DNA of 64,000 nucleotides from Afipia felis ATCC 53690 (GTDB lineage: Bacteria > Pseudomonadota > Alphaproteobacteria > Rhizobiales > Xanthobacteraceae): NCBI RefSeq assembly GCF_000314735.2, contig NZ_KB375270.1:1-64000 (forward strand), given 5' to 3'. Shown one piece after another: positions 1-8,103 of this stretch. The position numbers and the translations under genes are program-made. Below the pieces are notes generated by a model. The model had not been told where the DNA came from, did no database searches, and saw nothing but the letters and a program-made list of their open reading frames with translations. Within the stretch, counting starts at the first letter, position 1; every line of letters starts with the position of its first letter.

Positions 1-1
1 G

Positions 2-118
<117 letters not shown>

Positions 119-177
119 CAATAACTTAAAAAGATGCCGGTGGCCGATCCTTAGACCGGGTTGGCATCCTTTGATGA

Positions 178-417
178 TCCTGTGATGTTTTTGTTCGCGA
201 AAAAGACCCGCTCAGGTTTCCCCGGCGGGTCTTTGTCCGTGTCACCGATCAGCAGCTTGCGGCGGCGGCCGAAGCTTTCGGCCAACCAGAAAATCTTCGG
301 CTTCGCGAACGTTGGTACGCTCCTGATCAGCCCGCTATCAATGCGAGCGACCCGGAGTCCGTGGTGTTCGTCCGGTTGGTCGGCGCTGATCCCGATGTGG
401 TGCTAGCGCCGGAATAA
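178..417 (+). pseudogene. Possible remnant of an unknown gene
   Basis: After two in-frame TGA codons (172-177) a frame stays open to TAA 415-417. It contains no ATG near its beginning. Its second half has protein-like composition (LAAAAEAFGQPENLRLRERW, then VVFVRLVGADPDVVLAPE). This suggests the 3' end of a decayed gene, which fits a scar region next to an att site. No family was recognised, and the terminator-like hairpin at 202-234 lies inside it. Chance openness in GC-rich DNA is a real alternative. Confidence 0.22.
202..234 (-). terminator. Terminator-like hairpin
   Basis: A perfect 9-bp stem (aaagacccg 202-210 with cgggtcttt 226-234) closes a 15-base loop. Read on the minus strand the stem runs straight into a short T tract, as expected for a terminator downstream of the minus-strand FkbM gene that ends at 420. 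Confidence 0.45.
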
Positions 418-419
418 TG

Positions 420-1151
420 TCATTTCCGGCGCAGGCTATTTCTCCAACGACGAGTGCGAACAATCCGCAATGGTCTTCCGAGGTAGTATTTCCGCAATAG
501 CTGCCAGCGCCCGAAAAGACTCACGTTGAAACTGTCCGGACTCGGAACATACCAGCTGTTATCACCGGTTCTGCGAACGCGTTTATACCCGTGCGCTTTC
601 ATGAAACGATGAATGCTATCGTTTTCGATGTGGTCCTCGATCAAGACAAGGGGCGGTTTCCATCTGCTGATATCGAAACCGGCGAGAACGTCCATTTCTG
701 CGCCTTCGACATCGATTGATATAAAATCAATAGAGGTCGGCTGCTGCGCCTCCAAAATTGAATCCAACGTTACGACGCTTACAATCTCGTATTCATCGTA
801 GCGCCGGTCGTTCTCGAACCGATCCGCTCGGACGGTGCTGAGACCGCCGAGTTTCGCTAGCTTCATGGTCGTGCCGTGCTGCGCAGGGGAGCCGCAGGCG
901 ACCTGAATGACTTTTGACGTTCTATTCTTGCGACACCGGATAGCGTGCTCTTCACAAGCCTCGATCATGAGGCCAGACCAGCCATTGTCCTCTAGCCGCT
1001 TCGATTGCGACAGCAACTCAGGATCGAACGCGCCAACTTCGATGAAGTAACCCGGTTTTTGATTCGAAAAATAAGTATCAAGAACGTCATCTTCGACCTC
1101 CTGCCGAAAAATGGCAGGAGCCAAAAGTGCTCCGAACAAAGCAGAAAACAT
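420..1151 (-). CDS. FkbM family methyltransferase
   Basis: The 243-residue product matches the FkbM / Methyltransf_21 family of SAM-dependent O-methyltransferases, often found with polysaccharide or secondary-metabolite genes. Motif I is visible near residue 36 (YFIEVGAFDPE), followed by a segment typical of the family (NGWSGLMIEA). The post-motif IDFISIDVEGAEMDVLAGFD near residue 142 carries the conserved D-x-E-G-x-E signature. A short hydrophobic N-terminus (ALFGALLAPAIF) may be a membrane anchor. The substrate cannot be told. The gene stands alone, has lower GC than the core genes, and sits beside the tRNA-fragment scar, so transfer is likely. The hairpin at 202-234 may end its transcript. 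Confidence 0.8.
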   Translation of the reverse strand: MFSALFGALLAPAIFRQEVEDDVLDTYFSNQKPGYFIEVGAFDPELLSQSKRLEDNGWSGLMIEACEEHAIRCRKNRTSKVIQVACGSPAQHGTTMKLAKLGGLSTVRADRFENDRRYDEYEIVSVVTLDSILEAQQPTSIDFISIDVEGAEMDVLAGFDISRWKPPLVLIEDHIENDSIHRFMKAHGYKRVRRTGDNSWYVPSPDSFNVSLFGRWQLLRKYYLGRPLRIVRTRRWRNSLRRK

Positions 1152-1682
1152 AATTCCAGCCCAGATAGTCCGCCCAGCCCGAGCGGCGGCATTATTCTAC
1201 CTGACCAAAAGGATCATCTCAATGCCCTCACGGCATCCTACAGCGCCATGATAAAGCTCGAAGTGAGCGAGGGCATCGTCAGAGAGGGAAACCCCAATAA
1301 CGGAAGCCATGACGATGGGCCAGCAAGAGCAGGTCGCCCGCATCGAGCGGATGCAGGAGGAGACCCGGAAGTTCGCCGTCATCGCTCAGAAAATAATAAA
1401 TATAATCAATTAGTTATGATGAGGCGGCTCGTCCGGAGGACAAGTCTTTTTGCTGCCGGATCTGATGCGGAAAAGATGTGAAGTAAGTTCCGTCCGATCA
1501 GCCGCGGCACTTAATTCGCATTTAACTAAAACCCGCATTAATGGGCCATCGCGACGTCATGTGGGAATCCCTGCAGATTCAGGGTTGCCGTCATGACAAA
1601 TCCGCATTTGAATGGCCTATCGGCATGTGTGCACCGCATGCACGATGGGGGCCCGGGGGACGTAGTGCATACCACGAGGCAG
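1152..1682. other. Gene-poor AT-richer region with debris
   Basis: No convincing gene of normal size is seen in these 531 bases. Short frames exist on both strands but lack family features. One short plus-strand frame (1309-1413) resembles a truncated phage-type small protein and is listed separately. The AT-rich patch at 1390-1415 (aaaataataaatataatc) stands out from the surrounding core DNA. The last part must hold the promoter of the DUF2778 gene that starts at 1683. Confidence 0.5.
1309..1413 (+). pseudogene. Short truncated phage-type small protein frame
   Basis: An ATG frame of 34 codons ends at TAG 1411-1413. Its centre (QVARIERMQEETRKF) resembles a short amphipathic protein often seen in rhizobial prophages, usually of the form ARI-x-R-x-Q-E-x-x-K-F followed by more residues. 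Here it stops early in AT-rich sequence. This is most likely a remnant of a mobile element next to the att scar. The match is from memory of the pattern only. Confidence 0.2.
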
Positions 1683-2735
1683 ATGAAATCACGCCCACGC
1701 AGGCCGGTTGATGCGCGCGCGGCTGAGCGCGAAGCGCGCTCGCGCAAAGCCATCCGGCAGACCTTCGTTGGCGGCATCCTGCTGGCGGGTGGCGGACTGT
1801 CCTGCCTCTGGATTCTGAACGCGAGCCTCGGCAAGGCCGCCATTCCCGCCCAATCGCTCCCGCAGTTCGATATCGCGACCACCGTTCCCGCCCCGAGCGC
1901 CGATCCAAAACAATTCGCTGCGTTGCTCGACACCACGTCCTCGCTTGGACCTGCGACGTCCTTTAACCGGCCTTATGCATTCGAGGAGCGCTGGGCCGGA
2001 ATAGCCTTCGAGGATCGCTGGGCGGCGGTTGCACCCGCGCCCGCACCGGAGCAGGCCAAGGTCGATGTCGCGACGACTCGTCCTGTGACGCCGCCTGACG
2101 ATGTGGCGCAGGAGGTCGCGGAAGCCGTGCCGATGCCGCTGCCGCGTCCTTCTATCGATAGCGCGAAGAACGCCCCTTCGCGCCAGGATGCAACCCAGGA
2201 GAACAGGGACGTCGCGCTTGCCGAGCCGGCCAAGCAGCCTTCGATCTTCGAGAGACTGTTCGGCAAGCTGCGCCCCGCCAACACGACGCTGGCCTATGCC
2301 TCGCCGGATGGGGGCATCTTCAGCAACGGCACCAGCCGTATCGGCGGCCGTTACGACCCCTATACCGCCGTCTACGACATCTCGGCCCGCACCGTTTACA
2401 TGCCGGATGGCACCAAGCTCGAGGCGCATTCCGGCCTCGGCAGCCGGCTCGACGATCCGCGCTACGTGAATGAGCGGATGCGTGGCGCAACGCCGCCCGC
2501 GACCTATGAACTGAAGCTGCGCGAAGCACTGTTCCATGGCGTCGAGGCGATCCGCCTGACCCCGGTGGACAGCAACGTCTACGGACGCACCGGTCTGCTC
2601 GCGCACACTTACATGCTCGGACCGAACGGCGACTCCAACGGCTGCGTGTCGTTCAAGAACTACAACGCCTTCCTGCAGGCGTATAAGAAGCAGCACGTGA
2701 AGCGGCTCGTCGTCGTCGCTCGCCTCGATACCTGA
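1683..2735 (+). CDS. DUF2778 / Tlde1-domain membrane-anchored protein
   Basis: This 350-residue protein has one N-terminal membrane segment (about residues 17-38), a long Ala/Pro-rich linker, and a C-terminal DUF2778 (Tlde1) domain. The domain shows the conserved His (LLAHTYMLGPNGDS) and Cys (SNGCVSFKNY) of an L,D-transpeptidase/carboxypeptidase-like fold acting on peptidoglycan peptides. The family is known from the type VI effector Tlde1, but chromosomal copies with a membrane anchor are common in rhizobia. I chose ATG 1683 because GAGG lies just upstream and the basic, then hydrophobic N-terminus starts there. An in-frame ATG at 1593 adds 30 unlikely residues. No type VI genes are nearby, so a wall-modifying role in the periplasm is more likely than effector use. 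Confidence 0.75.
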   Translation: MKSRPRRPVDARAAEREARSRKAIRQTFVGGILLAGGGLSCLWILNASLGKAAIPAQSLPQFDIATTVPAPSADPKQFAALLDTTSSLGPATSFNRPYAFEERWAGIAFEDRWAAVAPAPAPEQAKVDVATTRPVTPPDDVAQEVAEAVPMPLPRPSIDSAKNAPSRQDATQENRDVALAEPAKQPSIFERLFGKLRPANTTLAYASPDGGIFSNGTSRIGGRYDPYTAVYDISARTVYMPDGTKLEAHSGLGSRLDDPRYVNERMRGATPPATYELKLREALFHGVEAIRLTPVDSNVYGRTGLLAHTYMLGPNGDSNGCVSFKNYNAFLQAYKKQHVKRLVVVARLDT

Positions 2736-2881
2736 TCTCCTTCTTGTGATCTCTTTCCGGTACGTAGCAGGCCTCGCATGCGACGCGGGGTCTTGCCAAA
2801 GCGTGCCGTTCCGCGCGATGCACTACGATATATTGCAGCGGCCGATAATCACGGGCGCCTTCCAAAGGTATAGCGACTGAA

Positions 2882-4096
2882 ATGGAATTCGATTCCCCGC
2901 GCGATATTTTGCGTCATCGACCATTTCAGTTTTTCTTCGTCACGCGCAGCTTTTCCCGTTTCGCAAGCCAGATTTCGACGGTCGCGATCGGCTGGCAGAT
3001 CTACGATCTGACCGGTAGCGCGCTGTATCTCGGTCTCGCCGGCCTCACGCAGTTTCTGCCCACGGCGATCCTGGTGTTCGTGGCGGGTCACGTCGCGGAT
3101 CGTTACGACCGTCGCCGTGTGCTGCAGGCCTGCCAGAGCGTGGAAGGCCTGACGGCGGTGGCGCTGGCGCTCGGAAATTTCCTAGGCATTCTCACCGTGC
3201 CGTGGATTTTCGCAGCCCTTGCGGTGCTCGGTACAGCGACTGCGTTCGAAAGCCCGGCGACGGCGGCGATCCTGCCGGCGGTCGCGCCGCCGGGGCGCCT
3301 GCAGCAGGCGACCGCGTTGTCGACCGGCGGCAACCAGATGGCGACCATTGTCGGCCCGGCACTCGGCGGCTTCGTTTATGCGATCTCGCCCGGCGTGCCG
3401 TACGCGCTGATGACCGTGTTATGGTTCCTCGCCTCGATCCTGACGCGCTTCATTCACTTCGAGCGGCCCGCGCAACCGAAGGAGATGCCGACCCTGAGCG
3501 CACTGTTCGGTGGGGTGCGGTTCGTGCGTGACAACCCGACTATCCTCGGTGTGATTTCGCTCGATCTGTTCGCGGTGCTGTTCGGCGGCGCGACGGCGCT
3601 GCTGCCGATCTATGCGCGGGACATCTTGCAGACCGGGCCATGGGGCCTCGGCCTGTTGCGGGCAGGGCCTGCGGTCGGTGCGCTTGCGATGACGGTCGTG
3701 CTTGCGCATCTGTCGATCAACCGGCGTGTCGGCCTGCGGATGTTTCAGGCCGTGATCGCGTTCGGGGTGGCGACCATCGTCTTCGCGCTGTCGACAAAAA
3801 TCTGGCTGTCGCTGCTCGCGCTCGCGGCGATGGGGGCGGTCGATACCGTCAGCGTGGTGATCCGCTTTTCGCTGGTGCAGCTGTCGACGCCCGACGACAT
3901 GCGCGGACGCGTGGGTGCGGTGAACTATCTGTTCGTCAACGCCTCGAACCAGCTCGGCGAATTCGAGAGCGGCGTGGTCGCGGCCTGGCTCGGCGCTGTC
4001 CCTGCGGCGCTGCTCGGCGGCATTGCCACGATCCTGATCGCGCTGACGTGGATGCGGCTGTTTCCCACCCTGCGCAAGGTCGAACGATTGGAATGA
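2882..4096 (+). CDS. MFS transporter, EntS-like exporter family
   Basis: A 404-residue major facilitator protein with about twelve hydrophobic segments. The cytoplasmic loop 2-3 motif is present (GHVADRYDRRRVLQAC), with a second version in the C-terminal half. Sequence style (TALLPIYARDILQTGPWGLGLLRAGPAVG; SVVIRFSLVQLSTPDDMRGRVGAVN) places it with the MFS_3 / EntS-type exporters of siderophores and other small molecules. The start ATG at 2882 gives a normal family N-terminus (DILRHRPFQFFFVTRSFS). The next four genes on the same strand encode a possible small biosynthetic route, 63 bases downstream, so it may export that product. The substrate is unknown. Confidence 0.85.
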   Translation: MEFDSPRDILRHRPFQFFFVTRSFSRFASQISTVAIGWQIYDLTGSALYLGLAGLTQFLPTAILVFVAGHVADRYDRRRVLQACQSVEGLTAVALALGNFLGILTVPWIFAALAVLGTATAFESPATAAILPAVAPPGRLQQATALSTGGNQMATIVGPALGGFVYAISPGVPYALMTVLWFLASILTRFIHFERPAQPKEMPTLSALFGGVRFVRDNPTILGVISLDLFAVLFGGATALLPIYARDILQTGPWGLGLLRAGPAVGALAMTVVLAHLSINRRVGLRMFQAVIAFGVATIVFALSTKIWLSLLALAAMGAVDTVSVVIRFSLVQLSTPDDMRGRVGAVNYLFVNASNQLGEFESGVVAAWLGAVPAALLGGIATILIALTWMRLFPTLRKVERLE

Positions 4097-4159
4097 AGTC
4101 GTCTTGACCGCCCGGTACGACGCCTGAACAATCGTGGCCAAACCGAGCGGGGTGCCGCC

Positions 4160-5311
4160 ATGCCGGGCTTTACGTTTCAATCGACAAAATCGCTGCTGAT
4201 GGAGCCGGGCGCGTCGGCACGCATCGGCGAACTCGCAAAGGCGCTCGGCTGCAGTTCGGTGCTGCTCGTTACCGATCCGGGTGTCATGGCCGCAGGCTTG
4301 CTGCAGGCCGGATTGAAGGGGCTGGCGCAGGCGGGCATTGCCGTCGCGGTTTTTTCCGAAGTCGAAGCTGATCCGCCGGTGCATGTCATCGAGCGCGCCG
4401 TTGCGATGGCGCGCTCGGCGAAGGCCGATGGGATTGTCGCCATCGGTGGCGGCAGTTCGATGGATGTCGCCAAGCTGGTCGCGCTCTTGGCGCTCAGCGA
4501 CGAGAAGCTCGCGGATATCTACGGCGTCGGCATGGTGAAGGGACGGCGCCTGCCGCTCGTTCTGGCGCCGACGACGGCAGGCACCGGATCGGAGGTGACG
4601 CCGATCTCGATCGTCACCACCGGCGAGAACGAGAAGAAGGGCGTCGTCTCTCCCGTGCTGTTGCCGGACTGGGCCGTGCTCGATGCCGAACTGACACTTG
4701 GTTTGCCCGCGCATGTCACAGCAGCGACCGGCATCGACGCAATGGTTCACGCCATCGAGGCTTACACCAGCAAGCGGCTGAAGAACCCGATGTCGGACGT
4801 TCTCGCGCGGGAGGCGTTGCGGCTGCTCGGCGGCAACATTCGCACCGTCTGCCGTGACGGCGCCAATCTCGAAGCGCGGCACAACATGCTGTTCGGCTCG
4901 ATGCTCGCGGGCATGGCGTTCGCCAATGCGCCGGTTGCTGCCGTTCATGCGCTGGCCTATCCGGTCGGCGCGCGCTTTCATGTCGCGCACGGCCTGTCTA
5001 ATTCGCTGGTGCTGCCGCAGGTGCTGCAATTCAATGCACCGGCGGCCGAGGCGCATTATGCCGAGATCGCCGACATTCTTGTGCCGGGCGGAGGGAATGA
5101 TGTGGCATCGCGCGTGGCGGAGATGGTGAAGTGGCTCGCGCAATTACCGTTCGAACTGGGCTTGCCGACGCGGTTGCGCGATGTCGGGATTGCAGAGGCA
5201 GATCTCGACGCGCTGGCCGAGGATGCGATGAAGCAGACCCGGCTGCTCATCAACAATCCGCGCGAACTGACGCAGGCGGATGCGCTTGGTATCTATCGTG
5301 CGGCGCTGTGA
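4160..5311 (+). CDS. Iron-containing alcohol dehydrogenase
   Basis: A 383-residue group III (iron-dependent) alcohol dehydrogenase that interconverts alcohols and aldehydes or ketones with NAD(P). The nucleotide-binding motif GGGSSMDVAK is at 96-105 and the family signature PTTAGTGSEVTPI at 137-149. All four expected metal ligands are in place: Asp193, His197, His263 and His277. Length is normal. It lies in a same-strand run with an adenylating ligase, an acyl carrier protein and an E2-like acyltransferase, which suggests it supplies or reduces an intermediate of one pathway. The physiological substrate cannot be read from the sequence; maleylacetate reductases and 1,3-propanediol dehydrogenases belong to the same superfamily. 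Confidence 0.88.
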   Translation: MPGFTFQSTKSLLMEPGASARIGELAKALGCSSVLLVTDPGVMAAGLLQAGLKGLAQAGIAVAVFSEVEADPPVHVIERAVAMARSAKADGIVAIGGGSSMDVAKLVALLALSDEKLADIYGVGMVKGRRLPLVLAPTTAGTGSEVTPISIVTTGENEKKGVVSPVLLPDWAVLDAELTLGLPAHVTAATGIDAMVHAIEAYTSKRLKNPMSDVLAREALRLLGGNIRTVCRDGANLEARHNMLFGSMLAGMAFANAPVAAVHALAYPVGARFHVAHGLSNSLVLPQVLQFNAPAAEAHYAEIADILVPGGGNDVASRVAEMVKWLAQLPFELGLPTRLRDVGIAEADLDALAEDAMKQTRLLINNPRELTQADALGIYRAAL

Positions 5312-5348
5312 TGTGGCAAGGATTGCGCCGTTCCCGGCGTGAGACGTG

Positions 5349-6893
5349 ATGGACACCATTATCCTGCAATTCGGCGATGACGAGACGCCCGCGCGCACTG
5401 CTGCGGCCGAGGGGCTGCCATCGCTCGACAACGTCGCCAATCTCGGTCTCGCATTCTTCGATATCGCGCGGGTGCGTGGCGATCATCCGGCCATCGAGAC
5501 GGAGAAGGGCACCTTCACCTACGGCTGGCTATTGCGCGCCGCCGAGAGCGTGCGCCGCTATTTGTGCAGCCGTCCCGCTTTTGCGCCGGGCGCGCGCGTT
5601 GCACTGAAGCTCTCCAATTCGCCGGAGTATGTCGCGGCCTATTATGGCACGCTGCTCGCGGACGGCGTCGTGGTGCCGTTGCCGGTTGCGCTCGAGCCGA
5701 TGCGACTGAAGCAAATCGAAGACGCGTGTAGCCCTGACATCCTGATTGCGCCGAAAAATCTCGCGGGCGAGGCGGCTGCGACGGTGACGCTGATCGCGGA
5801 ACATCTCGGCGACATTGCGCGCCCCACGCCGCAACGCGGACGCGACGATCTGGCGATGTTGTTGTTCACATCGGGCTCGACAGGTTTGCCCAAGGGCGTG
5901 ATGCTGAGCCACGGCAATATTCTGTCCAACGCGCAATCGATCCTGCACGACCTGCCGATCACGGGAGATGAGCGTGCGCTGGTGCTGCTGCCGTTCTGCC
6001 ATGCGTTCGGCAATTCGATCCTGCAGACGCACATACTGGCGGGCGCGACCATGATATTCGCCGGCGCGCTGATGTTTCCGGCGACGATTCCGCAGGCCAT
6101 CGCCAAGTTCAACGCCACGAGCTTTTCGGCGGTGCCTGAAGTCTACGGCATGCTGATGAAATACGGCCGGCTCGACGAACAGCAGATGCCGCATCTTCGT
6201 TATATGTCGGTGGCGGGTGGCGGATTGCGCCACGATCTCTCGGTGCAGATGGCGGAGCTGATTGCGCCTGCCGACTTCTACGTGATGTACGGCCAGTCGG
6301 AAGCGAGCGCGCGGCTTGCGGTGCTGCCGCCGGATCAGCTTACGGTTCGCGAAGGCTCGATTGGCAAGGCGCTGTCAGGCGTCGAACTTGCCGTTCTGGA
6401 TGAATCCAACCGGTCCTTACCTCAGGGTGAAGCCGGGATGCTGTGCGCGCGCGGGCCGAACGTCATGCTCGGTTACTGGTGTGATGAGGTTGCGACCCAT
6501 GAAGCGCTCAGCGATGGCTGGCTGCGCACCGGAGATCTCGCCCGCGCCGACGCGGACGGCTATTTCTATATCGAGGGCCGGGCGAACCTGCTCGTCAAGG
6601 TGCAGGGCTATCGTGTCCATCCCGTCGAAATCGAAAGCGTTGTGGAGGCGGCCTTTCCGGGCATCCGTGCGGTAGCGGTGCCGATACAGCATGCGGGCGA
6701 GACCCGCTTCGCCCTGTTCGTTGCGCCTCAGGGGGGCGCGGCGGTCGATGCCGCGGGCCTGCGCGCGGCCTGCCAGCGCGATCTGCCGTCCTATAAAATC
6801 CCTGTGTATGTCGAGATTCTGGAGGAGCTTCCCCTGACATCCGGCTACAAGGTGGATAGGGCTGCATTGAGCAAGCGGCTGCCAGTCGGTTGA
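5349..6893 (+). CDS. AMP-forming acyl-CoA synthetase / acyl-ACP ligase-like enzyme
   Basis: A 514-residue class I adenylate-forming enzyme. The P-loop-like motif TSGSTGLPKG is at 174-183, the second core motif appears as VMYGQSEASARL, and the hinge region has WLRTGDLARADADGYFYIEG followed by VKVQGYRVHPVEIE. The catalytic lysine of the C-terminal lid is present in TSGYKVDRAAL. It would activate a carboxylic acid as acyl-AMP and pass it to CoA or to a carrier protein. The acyl carrier protein encoded 87 bases downstream makes transfer to a phosphopantetheine arm likely. ATG 5349 is used; a GTG directly upstream (5346) is possible. The acid substrate is unknown. Confidence 0.85.
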   Translation: MDTIILQFGDDETPARTAAAEGLPSLDNVANLGLAFFDIARVRGDHPAIETEKGTFTYGWLLRAAESVRRYLCSRPAFAPGARVALKLSNSPEYVAAYYGTLLADGVVVPLPVALEPMRLKQIEDACSPDILIAPKNLAGEAAATVTLIAEHLGDIARPTPQRGRDDLAMLLFTSGSTGLPKGVMLSHGNILSNAQSILHDLPITGDERALVLLPFCHAFGNSILQTHILAGATMIFAGALMFPATIPQAIAKFNATSFSAVPEVYGMLMKYGRLDEQQMPHLRYMSVAGGGLRHDLSVQMAELIAPADFYVMYGQSEASARLAVLPPDQLTVREGSIGKALSGVELAVLDESNRSLPQGEAGMLCARGPNVMLGYWCDEVATHEALSDGWLRTGDLARADADGYFYIEGRANLLVKVQGYRVHPVEIESVVEAAFPGIRAVAVPIQHAGETRFALFVAPQGGAAVDAAGLRAACQRDLPSYKIPVYVEILEELPLTSGYKVDRAALSKRLPVG

Positions 6894-6980
6894 GGGGCGG
6901 TACTTTTCCTTGAAATAAGGCTATGAGGATGGCCTGCGGGACGCCGCAGCCGAAGATGTTGAATTGGAGATCGAGCGAAG

Positions 6981-7244
6981 ATGGTACCGGAGCGGACACA
7001 GGTCGAGGCCGATATTTTGAAGTTCGTGGCGTCGCGCTGCCCTAACTATCCCGGCCTCGCGCTCGATACCGATCTGCTCGAAGAGGGACTTCTGGATTCG
7101 CTGCTCCTGATCGACGTGATCTTTCAGATCGAGGAGAAGTACGGCATCAAGCTCGGCGGCGAGCATGTCGGGCCCGCGCATTTCCGTTCGCCCGCCGCGA
7201 TCGTCGATCTGGTGATGAGCCAGAGCGCGGCGGCGCAGGCGTGA
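6981..7244 (+). CDS. Acyl carrier protein
   Basis: An 87-residue acidic carrier protein. Ser40 in the motif LLDSLLLID is the expected attachment site for 4'-phosphopantetheine. The four-helix layout and length fit the ACP family, with extra Ala at the C-terminus. It is not next to fab genes, so it is a dedicated carrier rather than the fatty-acid-synthesis AcpP. The AMP-forming ligase lies upstream and an E2-fold acyltransferase 13 bases downstream. The simplest model is that the ligase loads it and the acyltransferase unloads it. A GATCGAGCGAAG stretch lies before the ATG, with a weak ribosome binding site. Confidence 0.88.
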   Translation: MVPERTQVEADILKFVASRCPNYPGLALDTDLLEEGLLDSLLLIDVIFQIEEKYGIKLGGEHVGPAHFRSPAAIVDLVMSQSAAAQA

Positions 7245-7257
7245 GGATCGCACAGCG

Positions 7258-8103
7258 ATGAAATGGCCTCTCGTCAGCCGCCCGCTGTCGAACGCGGACA
7301 TCCCGCTCTACAATCGCTATTATCTGCACGCGCCGAAATCGAGCCACGTCGATCCTGTGATCGTGATGGGGACCGAATTCGAGGCCGACGCGCTGCTTGC
7401 GTTTCTGCAGCAGAAGAATCGCGCGGGCGGCACCATTCTCACCACCGCGCATGCATTGATCCGCGCTACCGGCCTTGCACTCGCGCAATACCCTGACATG
7501 AACACCCGCGTGGTCGGACGCAGCGTTCGTCGTTTTCGCGACATCAGCATCCGCATGGGGTTCTTCCATCGCAAGAACAACGAAATCGACTTGCTGCTGG
7601 TGACGTCTCCGGACAAGAAAAGCATCGAGGACATCGCCACTGAGGTCTGGCGGCGACTCCTGGAGGCTGCGCGCGGCAATGGCGGGCGCGACCGCGATCT
7701 CGCGCGGATGCGCAAGGTGCCTGCGTTCTGGTTTCGTCAGATGATGCGTGTCTACGGTTTTCTCGACCGTCACTTCCATCTTCCTGCGGTGAGCCGTCTC
7801 GATGAATTGCGTGGTGGCAGCGCGATGGTGAACGATCTCTCGCATGCGGGCATGCCGCCCCTGCGCAGCTACAAGCCGAGCCGCTTCGCCGACGGCAGTG
7901 ACTCCATCAACCTGACATTGGGTCCGGCAGAAACCAAGCTGGTGATGCGTGATGGTGCGCCGGCGGAGGTCAAGGTGATGCCGCTGTTCATGCGCGCCGA
8001 TCACAGGCTGGCGGATGCCTATCAGATCGGACGTTTTCTCGGCGCTGTGCGCGAGACGCTGCAGAACCCAGAAAGGTTGGCGATTACGCCTGCCGCTCAA
8101 TAA
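7258..8103 (+). CDS. Stand-alone 2-oxoacid dehydrogenase E2-type acyltransferase
   Basis: A 281-residue protein that matches only the catalytic (CAT-fold) domain of dihydrolipoyl acyltransferases. There is no lipoyl domain and no peripheral-subunit-binding domain. The E2 signature D-H-R-x-x-D-G appears near the C-terminus as DHRLADA (248-254), so the catalytic His249 and Asp253 are kept and Gly is replaced by Ala. No E1 or E3 genes are nearby. With the acyl carrier protein immediately upstream, it probably moves an acyl group from ACP or CoA to an unknown acceptor, as chloramphenicol-acetyltransferase-like enzymes do. The 3' end overlaps the convergent methyltransferase gene by 7 bases. Confidence 0.75.
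   Translation: MKWPLVSRPLSNADIPLYNRYYLHAPKSSHVDPVIVMGTEFEADALLAFLQQKNRAGGTILTTAHALIRATGLALAQYPDMNTRVVGRSVRRFRDISIRMGFFHRKNNEIDLLLVTSPDKKSIEDIATEVWRRLLEAARGNGGRDRDLARMRKVPAFWFRQMMRVYGFLDRHFHLPAVSRLDELRGGSAMVNDLSHAGMPPLRSYKPSRFADGSDSINLTLGPAETKLVMRDGAPAEVKVMPLFMRADHRLADAYQIGRFLGAVRETLQNPERLAITPAAQ

Noticed and set aside
3419..5143. 574-residue minus-strand open frame
   Set aside because: It is antisense to the MFS and alcohol dehydrogenase genes, its product is Arg/His/Gln rich with no domains, and it is a by-product of GC-rich codon use.
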